The notes below the pieces were generated by a model that worked only from the letters and a program-made list of their open reading frames with translations, was not told the origin of the DNA and did no database searches. The translations under genes were made by a program, and so were the position numbers. A DNA stretch of 64,000 nt from Colwellia sp. Arc7-635 (GTDB lineage Bacteria > Pseudomonadota > Gammaproteobacteria > Enterobacterales > Alteromonadaceae). Each line of letters starts with the position of its first letter. The stretch's first letter is position 1. The stretch is from assembly GCF_003971255.1 (NCBI RefSeq), contig NZ_CP034660.1, positions 3,286,001-3,350,000 of the forward strand, written 5' to 3'. Positions 38,742 through 50,305 of this stretch are shown here, piece by piece.

Positions 38742-41189
38742 TTAACGTGCTAAGTTATAACGAAAAAGCACTTCTTGAGTCATATCAAAAATTTGCGCAA
38801 TACCCGCGACACTCCAAATATCTTGTTCAATTTGTTTACCACGATGAATCGCATAAGCACTGATGTAACTTAACTCTGGGTGAAGGTGACCCATGTCAGG
38901 CTCTGCAGCGCGCGATAACTTCATCATCACACAAAAGAATTGACCTTTTTTCAAAGCTCGGCGAATAAACATTTGTTTGACGGTATCATTACCAAACTCT
39001 GTCGCAAGTTTAATCGTAACCGCTTTGTCTACAGCCTCTGCGCTAGGATTAATCGCAATATAAAGTAGCTCTGAAATTGCCGCATCAGTATGTTGCATTT
39101 TCTTTAAACTGACGCTCAAATTTGTCATCACGCTATCATGACCAAATATGGGATATAAATTAAAGTAGTTATCGTGATCACTAAACTTTTTCATCACCGA
39201 CATTAGTTCACTTTTAGGATCGCCGCCGGCTATAACCTCAGTTTTATATCGACTACCACTTGTTTGCACAACAAGCGCTGGCACCGTTGAACTGGCACTA
39301 TAAATATTACGTAATGCTTTAGCTAAACCAGGGCTAGACATAACGTATTCATCAGGGGTGAGTTTTTCACGATTTTTATCAATCAAGGCTTTAAAGAATT
39401 TACGCCCAATATGTTGATGCTTTTCCACAAAAACACGCAAATTAAGCACGGTTTTCGAACGGTTAACGCGCATAACCTCGTAAGGTAAACCCGTTAAATC
39501 AAACGCTGATGTGATTTTCTGTAATGCTGGGAAGCTGACATAAACAACATCACCTTTTGCTAAGACGGTTGGTTTATCTAACTCTACTTTTAATCCAGAA
39601 GTAGAGAAATCATGTGAAACACCTTCCCAGACAACGTTATTAATTTTAACACTGGCTGGCGTTTTATAAGTGAAACGCAATTCTTGCCGTTGATTTCGAT
39701 AATTTATTCCAACTTCATCAACACTAAAAGGCTTACTTAGACGTTTATGACCAAAGTGTTTCAGTTTTGTCGTGTTAATGCCGTCAAAAGCTAACGATTG
39801 GTATACCGATATATTTTCTTTATCGGTAACGTCACTTGCAACCACTATATAAGGTGTTTTGTCTAATAGCGCCTTAACTTCGTCAGATAAAGGTGTGTTT
39901 AAATACTCATTTTGTTTAGACATGGTATTTGATAGAGTTAAAGACGACTCAGCTCGCTTAGGGTCGACATCCAACAAAGATAACTTGATCACCGAAAAGC
40001 TTTCTTTCGCTGCAGCAAAACCTAAAAATTGCGGCATAAACTCTAAATCTTCAGCCAATTGCTCTGCATCGGCAGTATAAAAATAGGATTTACCCTGACT
40101 TTTATGAACAAAGCTAAACACCAAAAGTGTTTTACCAAGCGCCGCTGATTTCTTAAGGCGAATAATGCGATCAGGTGTCATTAAACAATATAAGGTTGAG
40201 TAGCGCTTCTCATCTTGCCAATATTGATAAAGACCTTGGTTATTATTACAGGTTAGTGCATATTTAGGTGCTAGCGCACCGTCATTTTTTTCTATAAAAA
40301 CAGGTAATTCGTTAGACTTTGGGATCACATATTGTTCAAAACTACGTGATTGTAAGGCACTAATAGTGTTGTCTAAGTTGATTTTATAGCGACGTTTATT
40401 TCCTTGGATAAAGCCTGAGAGAAATTGCACAAAACCATCTGGACGGGCCTTTTGTTGAACAATCCGTTTTGCACCAATCAACTGTATATTATCTATGGTC
40501 GCCATATTCTGAACTTCATAGATAAAGTCAGTATCACTACCAAATTGAAACTCTTCTTCTAGACCCGTAAAGCGTAGGGTGACTTGTTGCCCTATTTTAA
40601 TCGGCTTAACGCCGTTCACTCGAAATTTGCAGCCATTAATACTAATATCTGAGCTTGTACACTCAAAGCTAGAACCGTTACCTAAAGAAACTTGAATCGA
40701 AACCGCAAAGTTCATCCGTTCTTCGCTACGGTTATGGTAAGGGCCAAAGCTATAAAATTTTGCAGGAAATTGTGCTTTTTCAAAAATTTTGCTGGGCTCG
40801 GCTTGCAAGCTCGTCGCTAGCTGGCTTTTTTCTTTTTGATAAATAACTCTAAAGTTATTCTCGGTGTTCATTGTTTCTTCATAAACACCAAAGGTATAAC
40901 CACTGTAGCGAGTATAAGCTTCAGTAAAAACACGACTCGCTACACTGTCTAAATAATGTGTTCTGTCTTCATGTTCAAATGCTTTACACTCACCATCGAC
41001 ATGTCCACGCAAATCTATCAAACGAGTACATGGCACCGCTAGGCGCTTTAATTCCATTTTTAAAAGAAAGCGTTCAGTCTTAGGAATGTTTTTTGTGGCA
41101 GCATTATACCTAGCTTCAAAGTCGCTGGTTAAGACCTGGCCACTGAAGTTATCGATAATTTTTTTATACTTTGAAAAATCTTTATTCAT
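38742..41189 (-). CDS. Large protein with two PilZ domains
   Basis: 815 aa, soluble. Two PilZ (cyclic-di-GMP-binding) signatures are seen. The first is RSEERMNF with DISINGCKF (about residues 153-190). The second is RNQRQELRF with HDFSTSGLKV (about 495-535). Both keep the RxxxR and (D/N)xSxxG motifs. The remaining regions are not recognised. It sits between serB and radA and points the opposite way. Confidence 0.82.
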   Translation of the reverse strand: MNKDFSKYKKIIDNFSGQVLTSDFEARYNAATKNIPKTERFLLKMELKRLAVPCTRLIDLRGHVDGECKAFEHEDRTHYLDSVASRVFTEAYTRYSGYTFGVYEETMNTENNFRVIYQKEKSQLATSLQAEPSKIFEKAQFPAKFYSFGPYHNRSEERMNFAVSIQVSLGNGSSFECTSSDISINGCKFRVNGVKPIKIGQQVTLRFTGLEEEFQFGSDTDFIYEVQNMATIDNIQLIGAKRIVQQKARPDGFVQFLSGFIQGNKRRYKINLDNTISALQSRSFEQYVIPKSNELPVFIEKNDGALAPKYALTCNNNQGLYQYWQDEKRYSTLYCLMTPDRIIRLKKSAALGKTLLVFSFVHKSQGKSYFYTADAEQLAEDLEFMPQFLGFAAAKESFSVIKLSLLDVDPKRAESSLTLSNTMSKQNEYLNTPLSDEVKALLDKTPYIVVASDVTDKENISVYQSLAFDGINTTKLKHFGHKRLSKPFSVDEVGINYRNQRQELRFTYKTPASVKINNVVWEGVSHDFSTSGLKVELDKPTVLAKGDVVYVSFPALQKITSAFDLTGLPYEVMRVNRSKTVLNLRVFVEKHQHIGRKFFKALIDKNREKLTPDEYVMSSPGLAKALRNIYSASSTVPALVVQTSGSRYKTEVIAGGDPKSELMSVMKKFSDHDNYFNLYPIFGHDSVMTNLSVSLKKMQHTDAAISELLYIAINPSAEAVDKAVTIKLATEFGNDTVKQMFIRRALKKGQFFCVMMKLSRAAEPDMGHLHPELSYISAYAIHRGKQIEQDIWSVAGIAQIFDMTQEVLFRYNLAR

Positions 41190-41680
41190 TTACACTGCAA
41201 TATCTTTACAATATAGAAAACTACTCATCGTATCTTAATCTAAGTATTCGTGGCTTAAAAGATAATTCACGCCAGACTCACACTATGATTAACATTGATT
41301 AGTAAACCATTTATTATGTAACCGTTTTAAAGCAAAAAACATACCTGTTAAATGACGAAGAAAGTGCATAACTCAATATGTTTTGTGTATCACTTTATTT
41401 ATCACAAAACTAAGCTCTTATATTAGACAACTAAAAGCCTGAATATAAACAACAAAAATAATAACAGAAGAAAGGTTATTATGACAAATAACTCTCGCTA
41501 TATATTATGCTATTTAGATATTCTTTATTACGTTATTTATTAAATTAAGGTTTTGTCATTGTTTTGACTCGATATAGAACAAGTATTTCTTCACGTTAAA
41601 ATATGATTAAACTGACAGATAAAACGATGAAATGCATAGCGACTTGTTAAAAATTAATATTTTATAAAATAGGCAGCCCG
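41190..41680. other. AT-rich intergenic region between PilZ gene and radA
   Basis: 491 bp with no convincing gene, repeat or terminator. It should hold the divergent promoters of both neighbours. Confidence 0.4.
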
Positions 41681-43069
41681 ATGGCAAAAGTAGCAAAATT
41701 AGAATTTGTTTGTACCGATTGTGGAATGAACTACCCTCGCTGGCAAGGGCAATGTCGATGTGGCGCATGGAACACTTTAGTTGAAATGAAAATTCCCGCT
41801 AACCAAAGTAAAAATCCAAGCAAAAGTCGAACATCCTCAGGCGGTTATGCAGGTGGTACTGGTGGCGGTTCGAAGAAAATTGACGAAGTTGAAACCACAG
41901 AAGCTGAAAAACAGTTAACCGGTATAGGCGAACTTGATCGCGTGCTGTGCGGTGGTGTAACCACAGGCTCTGTTAATATTATTTCAGGCGACCCTGGTGC
42001 AGGTAAAACGACATTACTGTCTGACTTAGTTGCTCGCATGTCAAAATTAATGCCTTCTCTTTACTGTACCGCAGAAGAAAGTCTTTCGCAGTTCAAAAAC
42101 AGGGTGCAACGTTTAAAGCTTGATTATAATGCAGACGAACTTTATTTATTATCTGAAACAAGTGTTGAAGCTATTATTGAAGAATTGCACGAAAAGAAGA
42201 TAAAATTTGCGGTTATTGACTCGATTCAAGCCGTAGTAACTGAAAATGCCAATGGTAGCCCTGGTTCACCATCACAAGTAAAAAGCGCCGCTCAAGCCTT
42301 AACCCAATACTGTAAACAAAATAACGTCACTATGTTTCTTATTGCTCACGTTAATAAGAACAATGAAATTGCTGGCCCGCAAACCTTAGTGCATATTGTT
42401 GATGCCTTATTACATATCGACACTAATGATGGTCAAATACGTACATTAAGAGCAAACAAGAACCGTTTTGGTGATATTGACACCGTAGGTATCTTTAAAA
42501 TGTGCGAAAAAGGTATGCTCAGTGTTGATAACCCTAGCGAAATATTTTTATCGGGTTCAAGCACAGAGTCTCCAGGTTCAGCCATCACCTGTATACGAAA
42601 AGGTAACAGAAACTTATTATTGGAAATCCAGTGTTTAACAACTGAAACCGAAGCTGAATTTCCTCAACGAGTATGTGTTGGCCTTAATATGAATCGTATT
42701 AAAATGCTAACCGGGATTTTACGTAAACATACTAAAACCAAAATTTATCACGATACTTTCTTCAACATTATTGGCGGATTAAAAATCGATGAGTCTGAAA
42801 CCTGTATCGATTTAGCATTAGTAACTGCCCTGTTAAGCAGCTTAAATGAGTTTGTTATCCCACGAACAACCTGCATCATGGGTGAGCTAAGTTTGAATGG
42901 TGATGTGCGCCCTATTGACAGCGGCGTACCGCGAGTAAAAGAAGCATCGCAGCATGGATTTACCGAGATATTTATCCCTTTTCGTAATTACCATAAATCG
43001 ATGGAAGGTTTAGGCGCAAGAATAGTCCCAGTGAAAACAATACATGAGCTAATTGAGCTAATTAAGTAA
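41681..43069 (+). CDS. radA: DNA repair/recombination ATPase RadA
   Basis: 462 aa. N-terminal zinc finger (CTDCGMNYPRWQGQCRCG; Cys11, 14, 25, 27), Walker A GDPGAGKTTL, the KNRFG motif in RANKNRFGDIDTVGIF, and a C-terminal Lon-protease-like domain. It acts in branch migration during recombination. serB-radA association is conserved, here with a PilZ gene inserted between. Confidence 0.96.
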   Translation: MAKVAKLEFVCTDCGMNYPRWQGQCRCGAWNTLVEMKIPANQSKNPSKSRTSSGGYAGGTGGGSKKIDEVETTEAEKQLTGIGELDRVLCGGVTTGSVNIISGDPGAGKTTLLSDLVARMSKLMPSLYCTAEESLSQFKNRVQRLKLDYNADELYLLSETSVEAIIEELHEKKIKFAVIDSIQAVVTENANGSPGSPSQVKSAAQALTQYCKQNNVTMFLIAHVNKNNEIAGPQTLVHIVDALLHIDTNDGQIRTLRANKNRFGDIDTVGIFKMCEKGMLSVDNPSEIFLSGSSTESPGSAITCIRKGNRNLLLEIQCLTTETEAEFPQRVCVGLNMNRIKMLTGILRKHTKTKIYHDTFFNIIGGLKIDESETCIDLALVTALLSSLNEFVIPRTTCIMGELSLNGDVRPIDSGVPRVKEASQHGFTEIFIPFRNYHKSMEGLGARIVPVKTIHELIELIK

Positions 43070-43119
43070 CTTACTCTTTAGATTAATTTGGTTGAATGAT
43101 TGATTGAAAGATTGATTGA

Positions 43120-43154
43120 AAGAGCCGATATGAGATCACCTCATATCGGCTCTT
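43120..43154. terminator. Hairpin between convergent radA and metH
   Basis: The 15-bp stem AAGAGCCGATATGAG-(ATCAC)-CTCATATCGGCTCTT (perfect) lies between the two stops. Weak T/A tails follow on each side. Confidence 0.65.
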
Positions 43155-43281
43155 AATATATTGCATTGATGAATGACTTAGAAAATAATCGCCTAACAAG
43201 ACGAACTACATGTAGTCACCAAAGATCAGCAAATGATAGCTAGCTGATAACTGACAGCGCATAACTAATAGCTAACCGTGA

Positions 43282-46200
43282 TCAGGACGGCTCATAATCT
43301 AAGTTAGCCGACAACCAACGTTCTGCTTGTGGCATTGTCATTTCTTTACGTGCGGCATAACTTTCAACTTGGTCTTGTGCTACTTTTGCTACTGCAAAAT
43401 ATTTAGCGTCAGGGTGAGCAAAGTACCAACCACTAACCGCAGCGCCTGGCCACATCGCAAAACTTGACGTTAACTCCATATTGATATTTTCTTCAACATT
43501 AAGTAATTCCCACAACAAACCTTTTTCGGTATGTTCAGGGCAAGCAGGATAACCAGGTGCAGGTCTGATACCTTGATATTTTTCACGAATCAAATCGTCG
43601 TTAGCCAAATCTTCTTCCGGCGCATAACCCCAATACTCTTTACGAATTTTCTCATGTAAATATTCAGCGCTCGCCTCGGCTAATCTATCAGCAACGGCTT
43701 TAATCAAAATACTATTATAATCATCGTGGTTAGCTTCAAATGCTTTCACCAAGTCTTCAACACCAAAGCCAGCCGATACCGCAAAAGCGCCAACGTAGTC
43801 GTCAATTCCTGAGGCTTTGTCAGCAACATAATCAGCTAAACAGCGATTGTATTGCCCTGCAGGCTTTTTGCTTTGTTGGCGTAACTGGTGCAATTTCATT
43901 AACGGTTCAGTGCGAGACTCATCAGTGTAAAGCTGTAGATCATCTTGCTCACGATTAGCCGGAAATAGACCAAATACCGCTTTTGCCGTTAGCTTTTTAT
44001 TATTAATAACGTCATCTAACATAGCGTTAGCGTCATTAAATAGTTTTGTTGCCTCTTTACCGACGACTTCATGCTTAAGAATTAATGGGTACTTACCCGA
44101 CAATTGCCACGTCATAAAAAATGGCGTCCAATCGATATAATGCCTAACAAGCGACAAATCGATATGCTCAAGTACAGTCACACCCAATTTATTCGGCACT
44201 TTCGGCGTGTAGTTTTCAAAGTTAATAGGCACAGCATTCGCTCGCGCATCTTTTAACGAGATCAAACTTGAACGTGGACCTTTTTTATAATGGCGTTCAC
44301 GTACTTTCACATATTCCGCTTTTTGTCGTTCAATAAAGCCCGCACGATTTTCATCAGACAATAGTGTACTAACCACTGACACCGAACGAGAAGCATTAGG
44401 AACATAAACTACTGGATGGTCGAATTGTGGTTCAATTTTAACGGCAGTATGCGCTTTTGACGTGGTTGCTCCACCAATCAATAAGGGTAAAGTGAAATTT
44501 TGACGTTTCATTTCTTTGGCAACATGGACCATTTCATCAAGTGATGGCGTGATCAAGCCAGATAAACCAATAATATCGACTTTTTCTTCACGTGCGACTC
44601 GAAGAATATCTTCGCACGAGACCATCACACCTAAATCAATAATATCGTAGTTATTACATTGTAAAACAACACCAACAATATTTTTGCCAATATCATGTAC
44701 GTCACCTTTAACCGTGGCTAAAAGGACTTTACCATTCGATTTTATTTCGGTTTTTTCAGCTTCGATAAAAGGGTTTAAATGTGCGACAGCTTGCTTCATT
44801 ACACGCGCTGACTTTACAACTTGCGGTAAAAACATCTCACCAGCACCAAACAAGTCACCAACAACATTCATACCGTCCATCAACGGCCCTTCAATAACAT
44901 CTAAAGGCCTTGTTGCTTCTAAGCGTGCCGCTTCCGTATCTTCAATAATAAATTCATTAATGCCTTTTACCAAAGAGTACTCTAAACGCTTTATCACCGG
45001 TAATTCGCGCCAAGTTAAATCCGCTTTACTGTTTTGACTACCAGCTTGCCCTCGATATTCTTGTGCAACATCAAGTAAACGTTCAGTCGCGCCATCGTCA
45101 GAGTTTTGAATAACGTCTTCAACAGCTAAACGCAGGTTATCAGGAATGTCAGAATAAATAGCTAACTGCCCAGCGTTAACAATGCCCATATCCATGCCAT
45201 TTTTTATCGCATGATAAAGAAATACCGCATGAATGGCTTCACGCACCGGGTTATTACCACGAAATGAAAATGACACATTGGAAACACCGCCAGAGATCAT
45301 CGCGTACGGTAAATTTTGCTTAATATCGGCAACCGCTTCAATAAAATCTCGCGCGTAATTATTGTGCTCTTCTATGCCCGTAGCCACGGCAAATATATTC
45401 GGGTCAAAAATAATATCTTCAGCTGGGTAGCCAATTTCATTGACTAAAATATGGTACGCACGCTGACAAATTTCATATTTACGTTTACGTGTATCTGCTT
45501 GACCTTTTTCATCAAAGGCCATCACGATAACAGCGGCACCATAACGTCTTAATAATTCAGCTTGTTCGCGAAAGTTTTCTTCACCTTCTTTTAAACTTAT
45601 CGAGTTAACAACGCCCTTACCTTGAATACATTTTAAGCCAGCTTCTAAAATATCCCATTTAGAAGAGTCGAGCATGATTGGCACTTTCGCGATATCAGGC
45701 TCACCGGCAATTAAGTTAAGGTAACGCACCATAGCGGCTTGCGAGTCCAACATGCCTTCATCCATGTTGATATCTATGATCTGTGCCCCGTTTTCAACTT
45801 GTTGTAAGGCAACCGCAATCGCTTGGTCGTAATTTTCTTCAGTGATCAGTCGTTTAAAAACTGCCGAGCCAGTAACATTGGTACGCTCACCAACGTTCAC
45901 AAATAAGCTATCACCTTTTATGGTCAAGGCTTCTAAACCCGATAAACGACAAGCTATTTCTTTGGCTTTAATTTCTCGAGGTGCGATATGAGCCACTGCA
46001 TCTGCCATACCTTTAATATGAGCAGGAGTCGTACCACAACATCCCCCTATAATATTAAGAAAACCGGACGTTGCCCACTCAGCCACATGCTCGTCCATAT
46101 CTTCAACCGTAAAGTCATACTCACCAAAAGCATTAGGTAAACCAGCATTTGGATGCGCGGAAACAGCGACATCAGAAATACGGCTAAGCTCTTCAACATA

Positions 46201-47010
46201 TTGACGCAGCTCAACAGGACCAAGGGCGCAGTTTAAGCCAAATGAAATCGGCTTAGCATGGCGTAAAGAGTTATAAAAAGCTTCCGTGGTTTGGCCCGAC
46301 AATGTACGGCCTGAGGCATCAGTAATGGTACCTGAAATCATCACAGGTAAGCGTTCACCTCGGCTTTCAAAAACACTTTCAATGGCAAAAATAGCAGCCT
46401 TAGCATTCAGCGTATCGAATATAGTTTCAATTAAGATAATATCGCTGCCGCCGTCAATTAACGCGTTGGTCGACTCAATATAGGCATCTTTAAGCTGATC
46501 AAAAGTTACATTTCGATAGGCTGGGTCGTTAACATCAGGAGAAATTGAGCAGGTTCTATTCGTTGGCCCTAAAACCCCAGCCACAAAGCGCGGTTTATCA
46601 GGATTTTTAGCGGTAAACTCATCCGCTACTTCACGCGCTAATTGCGCGGCAACTAAATTAATTTCGGCGCTGTGCGCTTCCATATCATAGTCGGCCATCG
46701 CGATAGTGGTCGCATTAAAGGTGTTGGTTTCAAGAATATCAGCACCTGCAATTAAATATTCTCGATGAATAGCTTTAATGATATCTGGCTGCGTCAGTAC
46801 CAACATATCGTTGTTACCTTTAACATCGCAGTGCCAATCAGAAAATTGCTCGCCTCTATAATCTTGCTCTTCAAATTTGTACGCTTGGATCATGGTGCCC
46901 ATCGCGCCATCTAAAATAAGAATACGTTTTTGCAATTGTGCTTGTAATAAACCATAAGAGGCTGATTGCACCACAGGTGCTTTTGAATGTGTATTTACTT
47001 GCTTAGCCAC
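43282..47010 (-). CDS. metH: Cobalamin-dependent methionine synthase
   Basis: About 1242 aa from a GTG at 47010 preceded by AGGA at good spacing; a longer ATG start at 47049 has no ribosome-binding site. Modules in order: homocysteine domain (DGAMGTM, zinc Cys in GLNCALG and GGCCGTT), folate domain, cobalamin domain (DVHDIGKNI, the B12 His; [11 protein letters not shown]), and the activation domain ([12 protein letters not shown]). It methylates homocysteine. It overlaps the metA end by eight bases. Confidence 0.96.
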   Translation of the reverse strand: MAKQVNTHSKAPVVQSASYGLLQAQLQKRILILDGAMGTMIQAYKFEEQDYRGEQFSDWHCDVKGNNDMLVLTQPDIIKAIHREYLIAGADILETNTFNATTIAMADYDMEAHSAEINLVAAQLAREVADEFTAKNPDKPRFVAGVLGPTNRTCSISPDVNDPAYRNVTFDQLKDAYIESTNALIDGGSDIILIETIFDTLNAKAAIFAIESVFESRGERLPVMISGTITDASGRTLSGQTTEAFYNSLRHAKPISFGLNCALGPVELRQYVEELSRISDVAVSAHPNAGLPNAFGEYDFTVEDMDEHVAEWATSGFLNIIGGCCGTTPAHIKGMADAVAHIAPREIKAKEIACRLSGLEALTIKGDSLFVNVGERTNVTGSAVFKRLITEENYDQAIAVALQQVENGAQIIDINMDEGMLDSQAAMVRYLNLIAGEPDIAKVPIMLDSSKWDILEAGLKCIQGKGVVNSISLKEGEENFREQAELLRRYGAAVIVMAFDEKGQADTRKRKYEICQRAYHILVNEIGYPAEDIIFDPNIFAVATGIEEHNNYARDFIEAVADIKQNLPYAMISGGVSNVSFSFRGNNPVREAIHAVFLYHAIKNGMDMGIVNAGQLAIYSDIPDNLRLAVEDVIQNSDDGATERLLDVAQEYRGQAGSQNSKADLTWRELPVIKRLEYSLVKGINEFIIEDTEAARLEATRPLDVIEGPLMDGMNVVGDLFGAGEMFLPQVVKSARVMKQAVAHLNPFIEAEKTEIKSNGKVLLATVKGDVHDIGKNIVGVVLQCNNYDIIDLGVMVSCEDILRVAREEKVDIIGLSGLITPSLDEMVHVAKEMKRQNFTLPLLIGGATTSKAHTAVKIEPQFDHPVVYVPNASRSVSVVSTLLSDENRAGFIERQKAEYVKVRERHYKKGPRSSLISLKDARANAVPINFENYTPKVPNKLGVTVLEHIDLSLVRHYIDWTPFFMTWQLSGKYPLILKHEVVGKEATKLFNDANAMLDDVINNKKLTAKAVFGLFPANREQDDLQLYTDESRTEPLMKLHQLRQQSKKPAGQYNRCLADYVADKASGIDDYVGAFAVSAGFGVEDLVKAFEANHDDYNSILIKAVADRLAEASAEYLHEKIRKEYWGYAPEEDLANDDLIREKYQGIRPAPGYPACPEHTEKGLLWELLNVEENINMELTSSFAMWPGAAVSGWYFAHPDAKYFAVAKVAQDQVESYAARKEMTMPQAERWLSANLDYEPS

Positions 47011-47953
47011 GGGATTTTCCTGGGTGAATTGCTTTAATATGGTCTGCATCTAATTGATACGGTGTAATTTGATAAACGTAATAATTTAACCAGTTACTGA
47101 AGAGTAAACTGCCATGGCTGCGCCAAGTATTGGCAGTTTCACCTGTTGAGTCATCATCGGCAAAATAGTTATCTGGTAATGATACTTTTCCTCCCGCGTC
47201 TAAATCACGAAAGTACTCGTCACTGAGTGTCGACTCATCATATTCAGGGTGACCAGTGAGATAGACTTGTTGCTTATTTTTACTGACAACTAGATAGACC
47301 CCTGCATCGTCAGACTCAGCCAATATTTCCAAATTATCAAGCGATTGGTAATCGGCTTTATCGATATAACCATAGCGAGAATGTGGCACATTAAAGCTTT
47401 CATCAAAACCGCGCGTTAATTGCTCTTTAGGTTTTAAACAACGATGGCGATAAACACCAAAGAGTTTACGCTCACGCAAATGTCGCTTTAAACCGTAATG
47501 ATGATAAAGCGCAGCATGTGCTGCCCAACAAGAAAACATAGTTGAAGTAACATTTTTTTCTGCCCAATCAAAAACCTGACAAATTTTATCCCAAAAAGTT
47601 ACTTGCTGATAATCCAACAGTGCAAGTGGTGCACCGGTAATAATTAAACCATCATATTGCTTGTCTTTCACATCATCGAATAAGCGATAGAAGTTATCTA
47701 AATGCGCTTGTGGTGTATTTTTAGACTCGTTGGCATGTATACGGATAAAATCAACGTTTATTTGTAACGGCGTATTTGCCAACATACGCAAAATTTGCAC
47801 TTCAGTGGCTATTTTATTCGGCATTAAGTTAAGAATAGCCACTTTCATTGGTCGAATTTCTTGATTCGCTGCCCGATGTTCAGACATCACAAAAATATTC
47901 TCATTATCCAATATCGTTAAAGCGGGCAATTCATTTGGGATCTTAATGGGCAT
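47003..47953 (-). CDS. metA: Homoserine O-acyltransferase (MetA)
   Basis: 316 aa. Catalytic Cys142 sits in [16 protein letters not shown], and His235 and Glu237 are in GHPEYD. The enzyme acylates homoserine, usually with succinyl-CoA in gammaproteobacteria, at the start of methionine synthesis. Three MetJ boxes lie upstream, and metH follows with overlap, forming a metA-metH unit. Confidence 0.95.
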   Translation of the reverse strand: MPIKIPNELPALTILDNENIFVMSEHRAANQEIRPMKVAILNLMPNKIATEVQILRMLANTPLQINVDFIRIHANESKNTPQAHLDNFYRLFDDVKDKQYDGLIITGAPLALLDYQQVTFWDKICQVFDWAEKNVTSTMFSCWAAHAALYHHYGLKRHLRERKLFGVYRHRCLKPKEQLTRGFDESFNVPHSRYGYIDKADYQSLDNLEILAESDDAGVYLVVSKNKQQVYLTGHPEYDESTLSDEYFRDLDAGGKVSLPDNYFADDDSTGETANTWRSHGSLLFSNWLNYYVYQITPYQLDADHIKAIHPGKSRG

Positions 47954-48071
47954 AGCACTAACCTAATATTGCGTTATTCTTAAGTATAAAATAATGCTGA
48001 AAAACAGCATTGTTGTTGACAATTTTTATCTGCCTATAATGTGACTTGGATTTCTAGCTATGTCAACCTCT

Positions 48072-48095
48072 AAACGTTTAGATGTCTAGATGGTT
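48072..48095 (-). promoter_or_regulatory. Tandem MetJ boxes upstream of metA
   Basis: Three contiguous 8-mers, AAACGTTT, AGATGTCT and AGATGGTT, match the MetJ consensus AGACGTCT at 6, 7 and 5 of 8 positions. They abut the -35-like TTGACA. Repression by MetJ with S-adenosylmethionine is expected. Confidence 0.75.
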
Positions 48096-48513
48096 TTATT
48101 TTTTTATTCTTATCATTATCCTTTTCGCACAAAACGAAAACCAAATAATCTTTAAATTCAGCAAATTAACAAGCTTATTTTTAAAGTTAGACATTGAACA
48201 GCTAAAAATAGGAGCTTAATACTTTTTTAGAATGAGTTATTAACGATAAGAATGAAACAACGACTAGTCCTGAAACTGATGGCGTATACTTGATAAAACC
48301 CACCTAACTAATTTGCTTAAGCTGAACGATGGATAATAAACGCTTGATACTTAATTAAAATCAATCACTTAACTAGTATAGTAAAAATCATATTGGTGGT
48401 TAAGTTGATAGAATGTACTGTTGTACGAGCTAAATAAATTGTGAAACAAAAATAAAGAACGAAACAGGGAGAAACTATTCTTATGAGTAGTCGATTTTTT
48501 ATTAGAGCAGCAT

Positions 48514-48532
48514 TATACCCAAATCACTTGAT
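48514..48532. repeat. Solo end of the MITE-like repeat
   Basis: TATACCCAAATCACTTGAT differs from the left terminal repeat at 59711 at two positions. No partner end is found nearby. Confidence 0.55.
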
Positions 48533-48680
48533 CACTTTATTGAATATTTCAGACATTACCTAAGGCTAACTAATGCCATAAAGCCGACTTGATTTGATCG
48601 TAAATTTTCACAATAAATAGTCGTTTCGCCACCAAAGAAGTTATGGTAGCTATATTTCTTACCTGTAATAGACATTAACT

Positions 48681-49415
48681 TTAATTCTGGTCGTATTGAG
48701 TCAGGCGATTAAAATGAATCATTTCTCTCAACTCTTTACCATATGCCGCACCACGTTCCGAATATTTATTTAAACCATGAGTTAACTCATTACCTGTTAC
48801 GTTTTTCCCATTTTGGCGCAAAGATTGTCGAATTTTGCGAAGCGGGATATAGGCATTATGGGTATTTAGATTCATCATATAACTGCGAACCGAGTCATGT
48901 GGAGAGCGAAATGAAGCAACCTCGTGCCCTTTACCTTTATCCCTTCCTTTAGGCACTATTCCACAACCTTTATTAAAACACCATTGACCAAAAAAATTAT
49001 TACCTTGTTGAGCAAATCTAGCTGTGCCCCATGCACTCTCATTAGCCCCTTGGGCAAGAACTAAAGAAACAGGGACTTCATCAACTCTAGTCGTCAATAC
49101 TTCGCATAACGTCCGATTTTGCATATCCTGCTCATTAATTCGGTATTTTTCACCCAAATCTGAAAGCACAATATTGTTGGATCTTGACTCTACTTCGCAT
49201 TGCGTTAATACAACTTTTCTATCCTGTTTAATATCAATATTCAACTCTGTGACTATTGGTAAGAAATAATCAAAAAACATAGTTTTTCGATCTTTCCCAG
49301 CAGGTGCTTCAGAAAAATTTGGCGGTGTCACTTTCGCAAAAAACATCAACCAAATACTTGCAACTAGAATCGCAATTATTGCTAATGTAATTTTGTTATC
49401 TTTTATTAATTTCAT
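48681..49415 (-). CDS. Bax-like (glucosaminidase-fold) protein
   Basis: 244 aa from the ATG at 49415, with GGATTGAT upstream; the longer in-frame start adds 27 residues unlike the family. One N-terminal membrane anchor (about 9-27) is followed by a periplasmic domain of the Bax/FlgJ glucosaminidase type (LAQGANESAWGTARFAQQGNNFFGQWCF, with the Glu of ANESAWG as candidate catalytic acid; SVRSYMMNLNTHNAY). Predicted peptidoglycan hydrolase or its relative. Confidence 0.85.
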   Translation of the reverse strand: MKLIKDNKITLAIIAILVASIWLMFFAKVTPPNFSEAPAGKDRKTMFFDYFLPIVTELNIDIKQDRKVVLTQCEVESRSNNIVLSDLGEKYRINEQDMQNRTLCEVLTTRVDEVPVSLVLAQGANESAWGTARFAQQGNNFFGQWCFNKGCGIVPKGRDKGKGHEVASFRSPHDSVRSYMMNLNTHNAYIPLRKIRQSLRQNGKNVTGNELTHGLNKYSERGAAYGKELREMIHFNRLTQYDQN

Positions 49416-50041
49416 ATCAATCCAGTTGATTTTAATACGATGGTAAGAATGATAAAACAAAACTGCACGCGTTTTAAGAGATAAATAACAGTGCAAGTTA
49501 AGCTTAATAATTTTAACAATAATGCTTTTTTAAAAGCTTGGCAAAAGTTAACTAACGTATTCATATCAAAAAACTTTCCATTTGTGAACATACCATATGC
49601 ACAACCAAAAGTTTAAAGCTTCAGCGGTGCTTAAATATCGTTTTATGAAATGAAGTAAATTGATACCCTTATTCAGCTACTCTTGAATTAATTGAACAGT
49701 GCAAACTTAGGTACTCAGCAACAAATAAATGCGATAGCTTATAAGTTGATGTTAGAGCTGAACGACCGTGATGATCTTGAAGCAGACCATCGCAATGACT
49801 AACGGCTAATGTCCTTTAGCCAGCATTGCTCTCGTTAATTATTTAACACTAACAAAATCAACACACCTATTACAGCAAATAAGCGGTTGTTTTTAATAGC
49901 AATACCTCCTAACTAGGCTAACCCAACAATCAGGAAAAAACACACTGTATGGTGAGTAAACCTTACTTCATGAGCTAATAAAAACCTCAAATTTCATCAA
50001 AATTTTGCGGTCATAGTGAGCTTTAATACTTGCAGCTCACT
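49416..50041. other. Intergenic, no gene seen
   Basis: 626 bp between the Bax-like gene and the small membrane protein gene. A 6-bp hairpin GGCTAATGTCCTTTAGCC at 49804-49821 is the only structure noted and is not distinctive. Confidence 0.35.
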
Positions 50042-50305
50042 TCAGGGTGTTTTCGAATTTTCAGTGTCCACTTTGGATGTATATTTAGCCACGGCTCTAC
50101 CACTTATTGCCCAGACCAAAACCCCTCCCCATGCTATGAAGGATAAGCCTGCAGGAATACAGGCCAATAGTATTAATTTGAATTGTTTGCGATTAAATAT
50201 TAATGCCAGCATTGCTGGAAGAAACCAAAGAATAAATACTCCAACGAACACAAGCGCTATAAATACATAGTTTTCACTTACTAATACTTTATTTATTAAG
50301 TCCAT
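50042..50305 (-). CDS. Small two-helix membrane protein, superinfection-immunity-like
   Basis: 87 aa with two hydrophobic segments (about 13-37 and 43-69). The pattern WFLPAMLALIFNRKQFKLILLACIPAGLSFIAWGGVLVWA, given in parts, resembles the Imm-type superinfection immunity family (FLPxxxA ... GWxxALVWA). It begins directly after the MerR-gene stop (TAGATG), so it is translationally coupled to that regulator. The immunity role is only a resemblance. Confidence 0.6.
   Translation of the reverse strand: MDLINKVLVSENYVFIALVFVGVFILWFLPAMLALIFNRKQFKLILLACIPAGLSFIAWGGVLVWAISGRAVAKYTSKVDTENSKTP

Larger units (their letters stand above)
47954..48680. other. Regulatory intergenic region upstream of metA
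   Basis: 727 bp. It contains MetJ boxes (48072-48095), a minus-strand -35-like TTGACA (complement of 48061-48066) and a solo end of the MITE-like repeat (48514-48532). No gene is seen in the rest. Confidence 0.5.

Noticed and set aside
47011-47049. Longer metH start at the ATG at 47049
   Set aside because: No ribosome-binding site precedes it, while the GTG at 47010 has AGGA at good spacing and gives the family-like length.
47954-48100. SAM riboswitch upstream of metA
   Set aside because: No riboswitch-like paired architecture seen; tandem MetJ boxes explain regulation better.
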